From: Sulfuricaulis sp040901545
GTDB taxonomy: Bacteria; Pseudomonadota; Gammaproteobacteria; Acidiferrobacterales; Sulfurifustaceae
Assembly: GCF_040901545.1 (NCBI RefSeq)
Contig: NZ_JBBDYL010000009.1
Location: 1-8,287 of the forward strand
Direction of reading: 5' to 3'
DNA: 8,287 nucleotides
In this document: in pieces, positions 1 through 5,465 of the stretch
Layout of the letters: each line of letters starts with the position of its first letter
Position numbering within the stretch: the first letter of the stretch is position 1
The notes under the pieces: generated by a model
What the model was told of the DNA's origin: nothing
The model's input: the letters and a program-made list of their open reading frames with translations, nothing else
Database searches by the model: none
Translations under genes and position numbers: made by a program

Positions 1-2
1 GA

Positions 3-101
3 GAAGCGTTGGACAATGGGCACGTAGATCCACAGTTCGAGGAAAAGATCTTTGCGCTAAGAGGAGAATGGCCCATCAAAGAAACATTGAGTCGCCTCTA
101 A
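3..101 (+). CDS. C-terminal fragment of a cassette-encoded protein, function unknown
   Basis: The frame beginning at base 3 is open from the window edge to a TAA at 99-101 and gives 32 residues ending in WPIKETLSRL. It is mixed charged/hydrophobic with no recognisable motif. It is called coding because it stops 17 bases before an attC site in the same orientation, the usual position of a cassette ORF. The other two forward frames are less protein-like or stop early. The gene starts outside the window and its function is not recognised. Confidence 0.5.
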   Translation, partial: EALDNGHVDPQFEEKIFALRGEWPIKETLSRL

Positions 102-118
102 ATGCAAAATGCTATGGC

Positions 119-164
119 GCATAACAACGGCATGCAGCCGACGCGGCTCAGCTCTGCGTTGGGC
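119..164 (+). repeat. attC recombination site 1 (59-base element)
   Basis: The left core heptamer GCATAAC (119-125, one mismatch to RYYYAAC) and right core GTTGGGC (158-164, a perfect GTTRRRY) flank an imperfect palindrome. The innermost stem is AGCC/GGCT around a GACGC loop. Extending outward, the left arm carries an extra A and an extra C with no partner. On the bottom strand these are T and G, the extrahelical bases that integrases recognise in folded attC. At 46 bp it is shorter than most attC sites because the terminal loop is minimal. Crossover would fall between 158 and 159. Confidence 0.75.
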
Positions 165-266
165 AACCAGAGATGAGCATAAGTAACGAGCGGATCCGAG
201 ACGTTTATTCAGTTGGTGGCCTATTTTTCTCACATAGAACTATTTGAAACTGACATGGAGGGTATC

Positions 267-482
267 GTGGGTATTGCTAATTGGCTTTCTGGGTTGAGTC
301 GTGGTGCACGTATTGGGCTAGTTGTTTCTGCCGTGTGGATTATTATTATTTTTACAATAGCTGTTAGCGATGCCACAGGTTACAGCAGGTTTAAGGCTGA
401 GACGTTTTTTGGAATATTTTTCATCATTGGCGTCTTACCGGTTATGGTCGGCTGGGGAATTCGTTGGATTCGGAAATCTTGA
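267..482 (+). CDS. small two-helix membrane protein in cassette 2
   Basis: The product is a 71-aa hydrophobic protein of unknown function. Residues 1-15 are amphipathic with R12 and R15, TM1 spans about 16-33 (ending IIIIFTIAV), a short polar loop with several charges follows, TM2 spans about 46-65, and the tail RWIRKS is basic. The positive charge at both ends suggests that both termini face the cytoplasm. The start is set at GTG 267 because GGAGGG (257-262) lies ideally before it. An in-frame ATG at 255 would add four residues but has no Shine-Dalgarno, and TTG 213 is unlikely. It is the first of two ORFs in a cassette with no attC between them. Short two-TM proteins are common cargo in cassette arrays, but no role can be assigned. 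Confidence 0.7.
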   Translation: MGIANWLSGLSRGARIGLVVSAVWIIIIFTIAVSDATGYSRFKAETFFGIFFIIGVLPVMVGWGIRWIRKS

Positions 483-547
483 CCTGCGTCTGGCCGCAGG
501 GGCTTTGGCGCGACAGAATCATGATTGCTTTTGATAAGGTGACTATC

Positions 548-874
548 GTGAGATTATGGATATTAAAAATTGTAGATACTGAATCGCCCGATTGGGCAGC
601 GAGTACATATAAGGGTAATGTCGTTATTCGTGCTACAGATGAACGTGGCGCTCGCCGTGAAGCGACGCATCGCTTCCATATAGCATCAGAAAAAACTTCC
701 GGCGGGCATGTAAAGGCTAACCCTTGGTCGCAGGAAGCATTAGTAGTGTGTGAGCAATACACTGGTAACGAATATTCAACGACAGGTAACTCTGGCATCT
801 TGTTTCCACAACATGAGGATATCTTGTGGCGTTCCTATGCTCAACCTATCATTCCACCGGACGCTGCGCGATAA
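548..874 (+). CDS. conserved-looking soluble protein of unknown function, second ORF of cassette 2
   Basis: The product is 108 aa with no signal peptide or TM segment. It begins with a beta-strand-like stretch (RLWILKIVD), followed by a block at residues 14-36 with PDW, STYKG, VVIRA and a DERGAR turn. I remember this pattern from small uncharacterised bacterial proteins but cannot name a family. An NPW motif is at 58-60 and a VVCEQ strand at 66-70. The start is set at GTG 548, which has AAGG at 536-539 eight bases upstream; ATG 521 is an alternative without a Shine-Dalgarno. The last eleven residues are encoded inside attC2 and the TAA (872-874) sits in its hairpin loop, a common arrangement in cassettes, so that tail is probably not functionally constrained. 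It may be translated with the upstream membrane protein, 65 bases away. Confidence 0.65.
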   Translation: MRLWILKIVDTESPDWAASTYKGNVVIRATDERGARREATHRFHIASEKTSGGHVKANPWSQEALVVCEQYTGNEYSTTGNSGILFPQHEDILWRSYAQPIIPPDAAR

Positions 875-907
875 AGCCGCGCAGGCCGGTGAATTCAGAC
901 GTTGGAG
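839..907 (+). repeat. attC recombination site 2 (59-base element)
   Basis: The left core GCTCAAC (839-845) is a perfect RYYYAAC, and the right core GTTGGAG (901-907) matches GTTRRRY except for its last base. Between them lies a strong palindrome: CTGCGCG (864-870) pairs with CGCGCAG (878-884) around the loop ATAAAGC, and CACCGG (855-860) pairs with CCGGTG (886-891). ATT/AAT pairs continue outside, leaving C854 extrahelical (G on the bottom strand, as integrases expect). The left core differs by one transition from the reverse complement of cassette 2's own starting heptamer (158-164), consistent with one mobile unit. The site contains the stop of the preceding ORF, and its R' contains the GGAG that probably serves the next. 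Confidence 0.85.
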
Positions 908-915
908 TGAAGAAG

Positions 916-1653
916 ATGTCTTGGCTTAATTGTGGCGTGACAACTCAGGCAATATGGCCCAAGGACAAGAAGGAAGTGAAGTATAGCAACCATACTTTTG
1001 TCCTGATGCCGTTGACAAAAGATCATTCGGCTTCAATACACCTTGAGCTGAGAGGAATTGATAATGTTCAGGGATTAACCCTTATAAATCGATTCTTGAG
1101 TACTCTCGGATGGAAATGCGATGAACCGGCCATCAACCATTATGGGTGGAGCGGAAATCCAAATCCTGTACCTGTCCCAAGATACCGAATTCCATACGGA
1201 TACAGCCCTTCTGACGTCTTCCCAGATGAGGTATACGAGATTACCGATAAGAAAGCGAAATTAGCTGTTGCTCTCTACCGCGAAGCAAGAAGCTTAGACA
1301 GTATTCCATTTCAATTCCTTGGCTACTTCAAAATATTGAATATCTTTTGGAATGATAAGACGAACAATGGGAAAAACGAGCTTGTAGAGGGCATTCGAAC
1401 TTCTTTGCCCGACCTGACTGAAAACGACTGCGTAAAAAGGATACGAGAAATAAAAGCGAAGGAAGGTGACCCTGCAGATTACTTATATAAATCTGGACGA
1501 TGTGCGGTGGCTCATGCTTTCGCTGATCCAATTGTAGATCCAGATGACGTCACTGATTTACGTCGACTATCTGAGGATATATGGCTGATGCGTAATCTTA
1601 CGGCCTATCTTATAGAGAGAGAATTTGGGATCGAACAATCGATATGGAACTAG
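916..1653 (+). CDS. cassette 3 protein with HEPN-like C-terminal half (Rx4H motif)
   Basis: The product is 245 aa, soluble, with no signal peptide. Residues 1-110 look mainly beta and aromatic/proline-rich, with several Trp, Gly and Pro residues at 65-100. Residues 115-240 look alpha-helical. Within these, R195-CAVA-H200 fits the Rx4-6H motif of HEPN RNase domains, followed by helices (DLRRLSEDIWLMRNL) like those usually found after that motif. This layout recalls proteins that annotation pipelines sometimes label 'methylamine utilization protein MauJ'; that is from memory and nothing here suggests methylamine metabolism. RNase, toxin or antiphage roles are inferences from HEPN biology only. 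ATG 916 has GGAG eight bases upstream; an in-frame GTG (907) and an upstream extension through attC2 are less likely. It is the only ORF in its cassette and seems intact. Confidence 0.75.
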   Translation: MSWLNCGVTTQAIWPKDKKEVKYSNHTFVLMPLTKDHSASIHLELRGIDNVQGLTLINRFLSTLGWKCDEPAINHYGWSGNPNPVPVPRYRIPYGYSPSDVFPDEVYEITDKKAKLAVALYREARSLDSIPFQFLGYFKILNIFWNDKTNNGKNELVEGIRTSLPDLTENDCVKRIREIKAKEGDPADYLYKSGRCAVAHAFADPIVDPDDVTDLRRLSEDIWLMRNLTAYLIEREFGIEQSIWN

Positions 1654-1658
1654 AAACA

Positions 1659-1715
1659 CTCCAACAAACAAATCCAGAGGACGAATGATGGCCGCCGCTG
1701 ATCTGCACGTTAGTT
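1659..1715 (+). repeat. probable degenerate terminal attC site 3
   Basis: CTCCAAC (1659-1665) is the exact reverse complement of GTTGGAG at 901-907, the heptamer that starts cassette 3. That is what circularisation of one cassette predicts and is the best evidence for this site. A right core GTTAGTT (1709-1715) matches GTTRRRY at all but one position. The palindrome is weak: CAGA (1675-1678) can pair with TCTG (1702-1705), and GGACG/CCGCTGA elements resemble those in many attC arms. A run of six T follows at 1714-1719. The site starts five bases after the cassette 3 stop codon. It may be a decayed last site of the array. Confidence 0.55.
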
Positions 1716-2294
1716 TTTTCTAAATCACGTCGGAGCGAGCTGAGCACCAACGGGAGATGGAGCAACACATCTTAAGCGTGAATGCGGAGTTGTTTTATTA
1801 CCCCGTAGCGCACGCCGAGTACCGCAGTCCCACCGGGAGCAGTTAAGCGAGACCGTGTTTGAGCCCGAGGCACGTAGTATGTGCCCGGCGAGTTGGTCGA
1901 GTGCCCGGTGGGTAAGGCGGAGGTGTCATGGAAGTCCGGTGGACTTCCACGCCGCCGAACGGGTGCGCCGCGGATCGGCGCACCCCGGGCGCGAAGGGGT
2001 TTTCGCGCGCTCCGGGGAGAATGGTTTTGATGACTTTTGCCGAATACACAATTTTGTCGGGAGCAAAATTGGACGTGCTTCAGCGCGCCCGCAGGGCGAA
2101 GGCCATGGATGGCCTGAGTCTAAAGTCACCCAGGGTGCGGGGGCGGAGCCACCCGCACTTATCTGTTGAGATCGCGCGCAAAACGCGCGAACCATTTAAA
2201 TCCTGGATTCCGGCTTCCGCCGGAATGACGGCGATGTTGGAGGGCGGAGCATCCCTGATTAAAATAACGCCGCCGCAGGCGGCTCGACAGAAAC
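1716..2294. repeat. gene-free, hairpin-dense intergenic region
   Basis: No convincing gene is present; open frames here have no protein-like composition and no ribosome binding sites. From 1929 the DNA holds a series of perfect short inverted repeats: TGGAAGTCC/GGACTTCCA (1929-1949), GGGTGCGCCG/CGGCGCACCC (1961-1985), a two-part stem CCCCGG+GCGCGAA pairing at 1983-2017 (sharing CCC with the previous one), CAATTTTG/CAAAATTG (2049-2071), GTGCGGG/CCCGCAC (2135-2158), TCGCGCG/CGCGCGA (2172-2190), ATTCCGGC/GCCGGAAT (2207-2226) and GCCGCC/GGCGGC (2269-2283). An 8-mer GTGCCCGG recurs at 1881 and 1901. The first 200 bases are less structured. It may be a mosaic of dispersed palindromic repeats or a structured RNA; the sequence alone does not decide. 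Confidence 0.6.
2204..2229. repeat. ATTCCGGC palindromic dispersed repeat (REP-like)
   Basis: An 8-bp perfect stem, ATTCCGGC (2207-2214) and GCCGGAAT (2219-2226), closes a TTCC loop inside the frame TGG...GAC. The pattern 'GGATTCCGGC-loop-GCCGGAATGAC' is a widely dispersed intergenic palindrome in many proteobacteria (known from general experience of these genomes). A degenerate copy seems to lie inside the reductase gene at 7445-7470. Confidence 0.6.
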
Positions 2295-2417
2295 TAGAAC
2301 CTATCTCAAAAAACGGTAGGGTGCGCCCTGCGCACCGGTCCACGGTTTAAACGCAGCCATTGGTGCGTGGGACGCACCCTACGAGAACCGAAACAAGGTA
2401 TTTTGAGATAGGTTCTA
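2295..2417. mobile_element. MITE-like element with 17-bp perfect terminal inverted repeats
   Basis: TAGAACCTATCTCAAAA (2295-2311) and its exact reverse complement (2401-2417) enclose 89 bp with no ORF. The outermost bases read TA on both sides, which fits a TA target duplication of the kind made by IS630/Tc1-type transposases, though TA is self-complementary and so this is weak. A second, inner inverted repeat (2316-2336 versus 2362-2382) makes the whole element fold as a nested hairpin. Its right end is 26 bases from the hemC ATG. The parental insertion sequence is not identified. Confidence 0.6.
2316..2382. repeat. inner GTAGGGTGCG-type inverted repeat inside the MITE-like element
   Basis: GTAGGGTGCGCCCTGCGCACC (2316-2336) and the reverse complement of 2362-2382 share GTAGGGTGCG, CC and CGCACC, differing at a few middle positions. 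Each arm is itself partly palindromic (GGTGCG...CGCACC). 'GTAGGGTGCG...CGCACC' units are common dispersed intergenic repeats in beta- and gammaproteobacteria. Here a pair of them, head to head, forms the core of the larger element, separated by 25 bp. Confidence 0.6.
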
Positions 2418-2443
2418 ATACTATTCCCCTAATTACTTATAAA

Positions 2444-3415
2444 ATGCGCCAAGGAACCGAACTTGATGCCGCCAAGAGAACACCATTGAAAACCCTCCGC
2501 CTCGGCACCCGCAAAAGCCAGCTGGCCCGGTGGCAGGCGCATTACGTGCGCGAGGCGCTGGTGCGCCGGCATCCGGGGCTCAAGGTCGAACTCGTCGCCA
2601 TGACCACCGAGGGCGATCGCATTGTCGACCGCGACCTCGCGACCGTCGGCGGCAAGGGCCTGTTCATCAAGGAACTGGAAACGGGCCTGCTGGAGAACCG
2701 CATCGACATCGCGGTGCATTCCCTCAAAGACGTGACGGTCACGCTTCCGCCCGGGCTGCATCTCGCAGTTTATTGCGAGCGTGAGGACCCGCGTGATGCA
2801 TTCATTTCGAACCGATACGCCTCGCTCGCCGCTCTGCCGGCGGGGGCGCGTGTCGGCACCTCGAGCCTGCGCCGCCAGTGCCAGTTGCGCGATAAATATC
2901 CCCAGCTTGAAATCAGCTCGCTGCGTGGCAACGTCAACACGCGCCTGACCAAGCTCGATGATGGTAAATTCGACGCCATCATTCTCGCCGTGGCCGGCGT
3001 CAAGCGTCTTGGCATGGAAGCGCGAATTCGTGAACGCCTGGATCCGGACGTGAGTCTCCCGGCCGTGGGCCAGGGCGCCATCTGCGTTGAAAGTCGAGTA
3101 GATGACAAGGCCACCAATGAATTGCTGGCGCCGCTCAATCATCGCGCCACGCAAGTGTGTGTGGCCGCCGAGCGCGCCATGAACGCGCGTCTCGAAGGCG
3201 GTTGCCAGGTACCCATCGGGGGCTACGCCGAGTTGAGCGGTGACGAACTTCATCTGCGCGGCATGGTGGGCGAACCCGACGGCAGCCGCCTGTTGCGGGC
3301 GGAATTGCGCGGACCGGTATCGCAGCCCGAGCAATTAGGCGCCCGGCTGGCGGAGCTGTTGCTGACGCAAGGCGCCAAGTCCATCCTAGATAAGGTATAC
3401 GGACGTGGCTTATGA
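2444..3415 (+). CDS. hemC: hydroxymethylbilane synthase (porphobilinogen deaminase)
   Basis: This cytosolic enzyme joins four porphobilinogens into hydroxymethylbilane. From ATG 2444 it has 323 aa; E. coli HemC has 313. Visible family marks are the N-terminal LRLGTRKS block, GGKGLFIKELE, HSLKDV with the catalytic Asp at residue 96, GTSSLRR and SLRGNVNTRL (substrate/cofactor-binding arginines), ILAVAGVKRLG, LPAVGQGA, and ERAMNARLEGGCQVPIG with C254, which would carry the dipyrromethane cofactor. ATG 2444 is the only plausible in-frame ATG but lacks a Shine-Dalgarno. TTG 2486, seven bases after AAGAG, would give 309 aa starting right at the conserved KTLRLGTR. TATAAA (2438-2443) touches the ATG; if it is a -10 box, transcription would begin inside the annotated start and favour the TTG. 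The residue after HSLKDV is Thr, where Pro is usual. It is the first gene of the hem operon. Confidence 0.95.
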   Translation: MRQGTELDAAKRTPLKTLRLGTRKSQLARWQAHYVREALVRRHPGLKVELVAMTTEGDRIVDRDLATVGGKGLFIKELETGLLENRIDIAVHSLKDVTVTLPPGLHLAVYCEREDPRDAFISNRYASLAALPAGARVGTSSLRRQCQLRDKYPQLEISSLRGNVNTRLTKLDDGKFDAIILAVAGVKRLGMEARIRERLDPDVSLPAVGQGAICVESRVDDKATNELLAPLNHRATQVCVAAERAMNARLEGGCQVPIGGYAELSGDELHLRGMVGEPDGSRLLRAELRGPVSQPEQLGARLAELLLTQGAKSILDKVYGRGL

Positions 3416-3578
3416 ATAGAAAAAGTCCATCCCTGGCCTTTTTCAACTCGGCCGCTCCTGTGCATTCCTGCGCTCGCGGCATTGGAGCTTCCTGCCCGGC
3501 ACAAAGCAAAAAGTGCGATTTTTGCTTTGCTCCATTTTTCCGACAAGACAAGGTCGGGAAAATGCGCCGCATGTCCCT
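3416..3578 (+). promoter_or_regulatory. hemC-hemD gap with two hairpins
   Basis: The 163 nt between hemC and hemD hold two inverted repeats. The first is GAAAAAG/CTTTTTC (3419-3444) with an inner CCA/TGG and a 1x1 mismatch; the second is CAAAGCAAAAA/TTTTTGCTTTG (3502-3529), an 11-bp stem on a GTGCGA loop. Neither is a classic GC-rich hairpin with a following T run, but the U-rich right arms could make either a weak terminator or pause site. A short frame opens at ATG 3412 (overlapping the hemC TGA) and runs to 3597, past the hemD start; its composition is not protein-like. Whether this region regulates hemD or is simply an inserted repeat is open. Confidence 0.35.
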
Positions 3579-4370
3579 ATGCTGCCTCCTTCTTTGAAAG
3601 GAGTTCGTGTCCTCGTCACCCGCCCGCGGGAACAGGCGGACAACCTCGTGCGCCTCATCGAAAGCCAAGGCGGCGAAGCGATTCGTTTCCCGGTAATCAA
3701 AATCGCGGAACCGCGAGATACGCGGAAGCTGCGCGCCATTATTGACCGACTGGAAAACTTCTCACTGGCGATTTTCATCAGCCCCAATGCGGTCCGGCGG
3801 GGCATGCACCTGATCAACTCACGCCGCGGCGCATTGCCGCCGAACCTGCGCGTCGCCTGCGTGGGAAGTGGAAGCGCGCGCGAACTCAGCCGCTGCGGGA
3901 TTGGAAACGTAATCGTGCCGGGTGAAAATTTTGACAGTGAAGCCCTGCTTGAACTGTCTGAGTTGCAGCGGGTTGAAGGACGGAAAATTGTCATTTTTCG
4001 CGGCCAAGGCGGGCGTGAGCTGCTAGGCAACACCCTTAAAGCGCGCGGTGCCACAGTCGAGTACGCCGAATGTTACCAGCGTGTCCGTCCGAATGCCGAC
4101 TTCACACCGGTGTTGCATCGCTGGGAGCGCGGAGAGGTCGATATCGTCTGCATCACCAGCGCGGATGGGTTACGCAACCTGTTTGCTATGTCCGGCAAGT
4201 CCGGACAGCCGCTGCTCCTTCAGACCCCGATTATTGTGGTCAGCCCCCGGCAAGCCACGCTGTGCCGCGAACTGGGGTTTAAAAATGACGTACGAATTGC
4301 CGCGCGGGCAAGCGATGAATCCATGCTGGACGCCATTCAGGCGTGGCAGCGGCAGCAAAAAACTCTATAA
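3579..4370 (+). CDS. hemD: uroporphyrinogen-III synthase
   Basis: This enzyme cyclises hydroxymethylbilane with inversion of ring D to give uroporphyrinogen III. The product is 263 aa (E. coli 246). The family is poorly conserved, but typical landmarks are present: VLVTRPREQA at 11-20, FPVIKI at 37-42, FISPNAVRRG at 66-75, VGSGSAREL at 95-103, GQGGRELL at 142-149, ECYQR at 164-168 with the conserved Tyr166, TSADGLRNLF at 193-202 and a final helix ASDESMLDAI. These map onto the two alternating domains of the fold. ATG 3579 has no clear Shine-Dalgarno. Upstream in-frame GTG 3513 would place the start in a hairpin loop and add unrelated residues, and TTG 3594 would start at the conserved KGVRVLVTRP. 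Its position after hemC and before hemX fits the operon. Confidence 0.92.
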   Translation: MLPPSLKGVRVLVTRPREQADNLVRLIESQGGEAIRFPVIKIAEPRDTRKLRAIIDRLENFSLAIFISPNAVRRGMHLINSRRGALPPNLRVACVGSGSARELSRCGIGNVIVPGENFDSEALLELSELQRVEGRKIVIFRGQGGRELLGNTLKARGATVEYAECYQRVRPNADFTPVLHRWERGEVDIVCITSADGLRNLFAMSGKSGQPLLLQTPIIVVSPRQATLCRELGFKNDVRIAARASDESMLDAIQAWQRQQKTL

Positions 4371-4397
4371 TCGTCGGATTATCTCAGGCCAAAACCC

Positions 4398-5465
4398 ATG
4401 TCAGACACGGACGCCGAAAATACTTCTCCTGAGCAACCCGCTTCCCCCGATGGCAACCAACCCGCCACCACGCGACCCGCCGGACGGGTACGCAGCGGAC
4501 TGGCGCTGATATTGTCGCTGGTTGCGATCATCGGGACGGGTTACGTCTGGTACACCGTGCTGTACCAGAACGCGAAACTATTCACCATGGATGTCGTGGG
4601 CTCGATTGACCGGATCAAGTCCGATACGAATCAGATTCAGGATGCACTCGGCGGAACCGCCAAAGAGATAATAACCCTCAAGGAAACCCAGGATACCATC
4701 CGGGCTGCCCTCGAAAAAATCAACACCGACCTCGCGCGCAACCGGCTTGAATGGGCCTTGACCGAAACCGAGCAACTGTTGGTCATCGCCAACAACCGTC
4801 TGCAACTCGCGCGTGATTTTCATTCTTCGCTTGCCGCCCTGCGTGCCGCCGATATGCAGTTGCAGCAGTTGGCCAGTCCCAAGCTGCTGCCGGTACGCAA
4901 GGAGCTGGCGCGCGAGATATCTTTGCTGGAATCACTCGATAAAACAGACATCAGCGGTATTGCCTTGCGTCTCGCCAACATGGCCGAAAACGTGGATCGC
5001 CTGCCATTGATGCACGACATCCGATTGCATTCCGGGGATGACCTCAAGCAACTCGCGATGGCTGGCGGCGCTTCCGAACAAACCGTCGCGGATGGCGGGT
5101 GGCGAAAAACCGCGCGCAGCCTTTGGCAGGATATCCTTTCGCTGGTCCGATTTCGCGACAATCTCGAGAACCAGCGTCCGCTGTTGCCGCCCGAACAGCA
5201 ATATTTCCTGCGTGAGAATCTGCGCCTGATGTTGTACGGCGCGCAACAGGCCCTGCTGCAGGGATCCATTCCGGTGTTCCAGCAAAATCTCAAATCGGCG
5301 CAACGTTTGCTCAGGGAATATTATGACGTCAATTCCCAAGTCATCCTGGCAATGCAAGACGATCTGGCCAAACTGCAAAACACCCAGGTGATTACCGACC
5401 TGCCTGACATTTCGACCTCGCTCGCCACCCTGCGCCGACTCGGCGGCCGCAAGGCCGAGCCGTGA
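4398..5465 (+). CDS. hemX: HemX-family inner-membrane protein of the hem operon
   Basis: The product is a 355-aa bitopic membrane protein. Residues 1-32 are a Ser/Thr/Pro/Asn-rich cytoplasmic segment, one TM helix spans about 34-54 (LALILSLVAIIGTGYVW), a coiled-coil-like stretch covers about 65-112, and a helical periplasmic part follows with the family block LEWALTETEQ...NNRLQLARD at 118-140. HemX proteins have often been labelled uroporphyrinogen-III C-methyltransferase, but there is no SAM-binding methyltransferase motif here, so catalytic activity is unlikely. A role in arranging heme enzymes at the membrane is commonly supposed, not shown. It starts 27 bases after hemD, and its TGA overlaps the hemY GTG, so translation of the two is probably coupled. 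Confidence 0.92.
   Translation: MSDTDAENTSPEQPASPDGNQPATTRPAGRVRSGLALILSLVAIIGTGYVWYTVLYQNAKLFTMDVVGSIDRIKSDTNQIQDALGGTAKEIITLKETQDTIRAALEKINTDLARNRLEWALTETEQLLVIANNRLQLARDFHSSLAALRAADMQLQQLASPKLLPVRKELAREISLLESLDKTDISGIALRLANMAENVDRLPLMHDIRLHSGDDLKQLAMAGGASEQTVADGGWRKTARSLWQDILSLVRFRDNLENQRPLLPPEQQYFLRENLRLMLYGAQQALLQGSIPVFQQNLKSAQRLLREYYDVNSQVILAMQDDLAKLQNTQVITDLPDISTSLATLRRLGGRKAEP

Larger units (their letters stand above)
1..1715 (+). mobile_element. distal part of an integron gene-cassette array
   Basis: Three attC-like sites (119-164, 839-907, 1659-1715) separate closely packed + strand ORFs with little intergenic space, which is the standard layout of an integron cassette array. With crossover between G and TT of each R' heptamer, cassette 2 runs about 159-901 and cassette 3 about 902-1709; the end of an earlier cassette occupies the left edge. 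The cassette ORFs are AT-richer than the hem genes that follow. In the known geometry R' faces away from attI, so the integrase and promoter would lie to the left, outside the window. No attC was found after 1715, so the array seems to end there. Integrase identity and array length cannot be seen. Confidence 0.75.

Noticed and set aside
483..500. CCTGCG/CGCAGG hairpin just after the membrane-protein stop, considered as terminator or attC
   Set aside because: No T run follows and no core heptamers flank it, so it fits neither class.
442..798. - strand frame of 118 codons in cassette 2
   Set aside because: Antisense to the 548-874 ORF, opposite to cassette direction, with no ribosome binding site.
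1757..1843. 29-codon frame after attC3
   Set aside because: Too short and unsupported; no Shine-Dalgarno at usable spacing and no following attC that would make it cassette cargo.
1855..2350. + and - frames of 68-140 codons in the hairpin region
   Set aside because: Their translations are products of the palindromic repeats (for example the ATTCCGGC unit read as IPASAGMT), with no motifs or ribosome binding sites.
1..2440. CRISPR array
   Set aside because: The repeats are palindromic and of differing sequence and spacing; there are no identical direct repeats with uniform spacers.
2429..3334. Long - strand open frame (301 codons) opposite hemC
   Set aside because: It mirrors the hemC codons. 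HemC has clear family motifs and the antisense translation shows none; long antisense frames are common in GC-rich genes.
3135..4054. - strand open frames across the hemC-hemD junction and opposite hemD
   Set aside because: Compositionally biased shadow frames (Arg/Ser/Pro rich) without motifs or Shine-Dalgarno sequences, overlapping two recognised genes.
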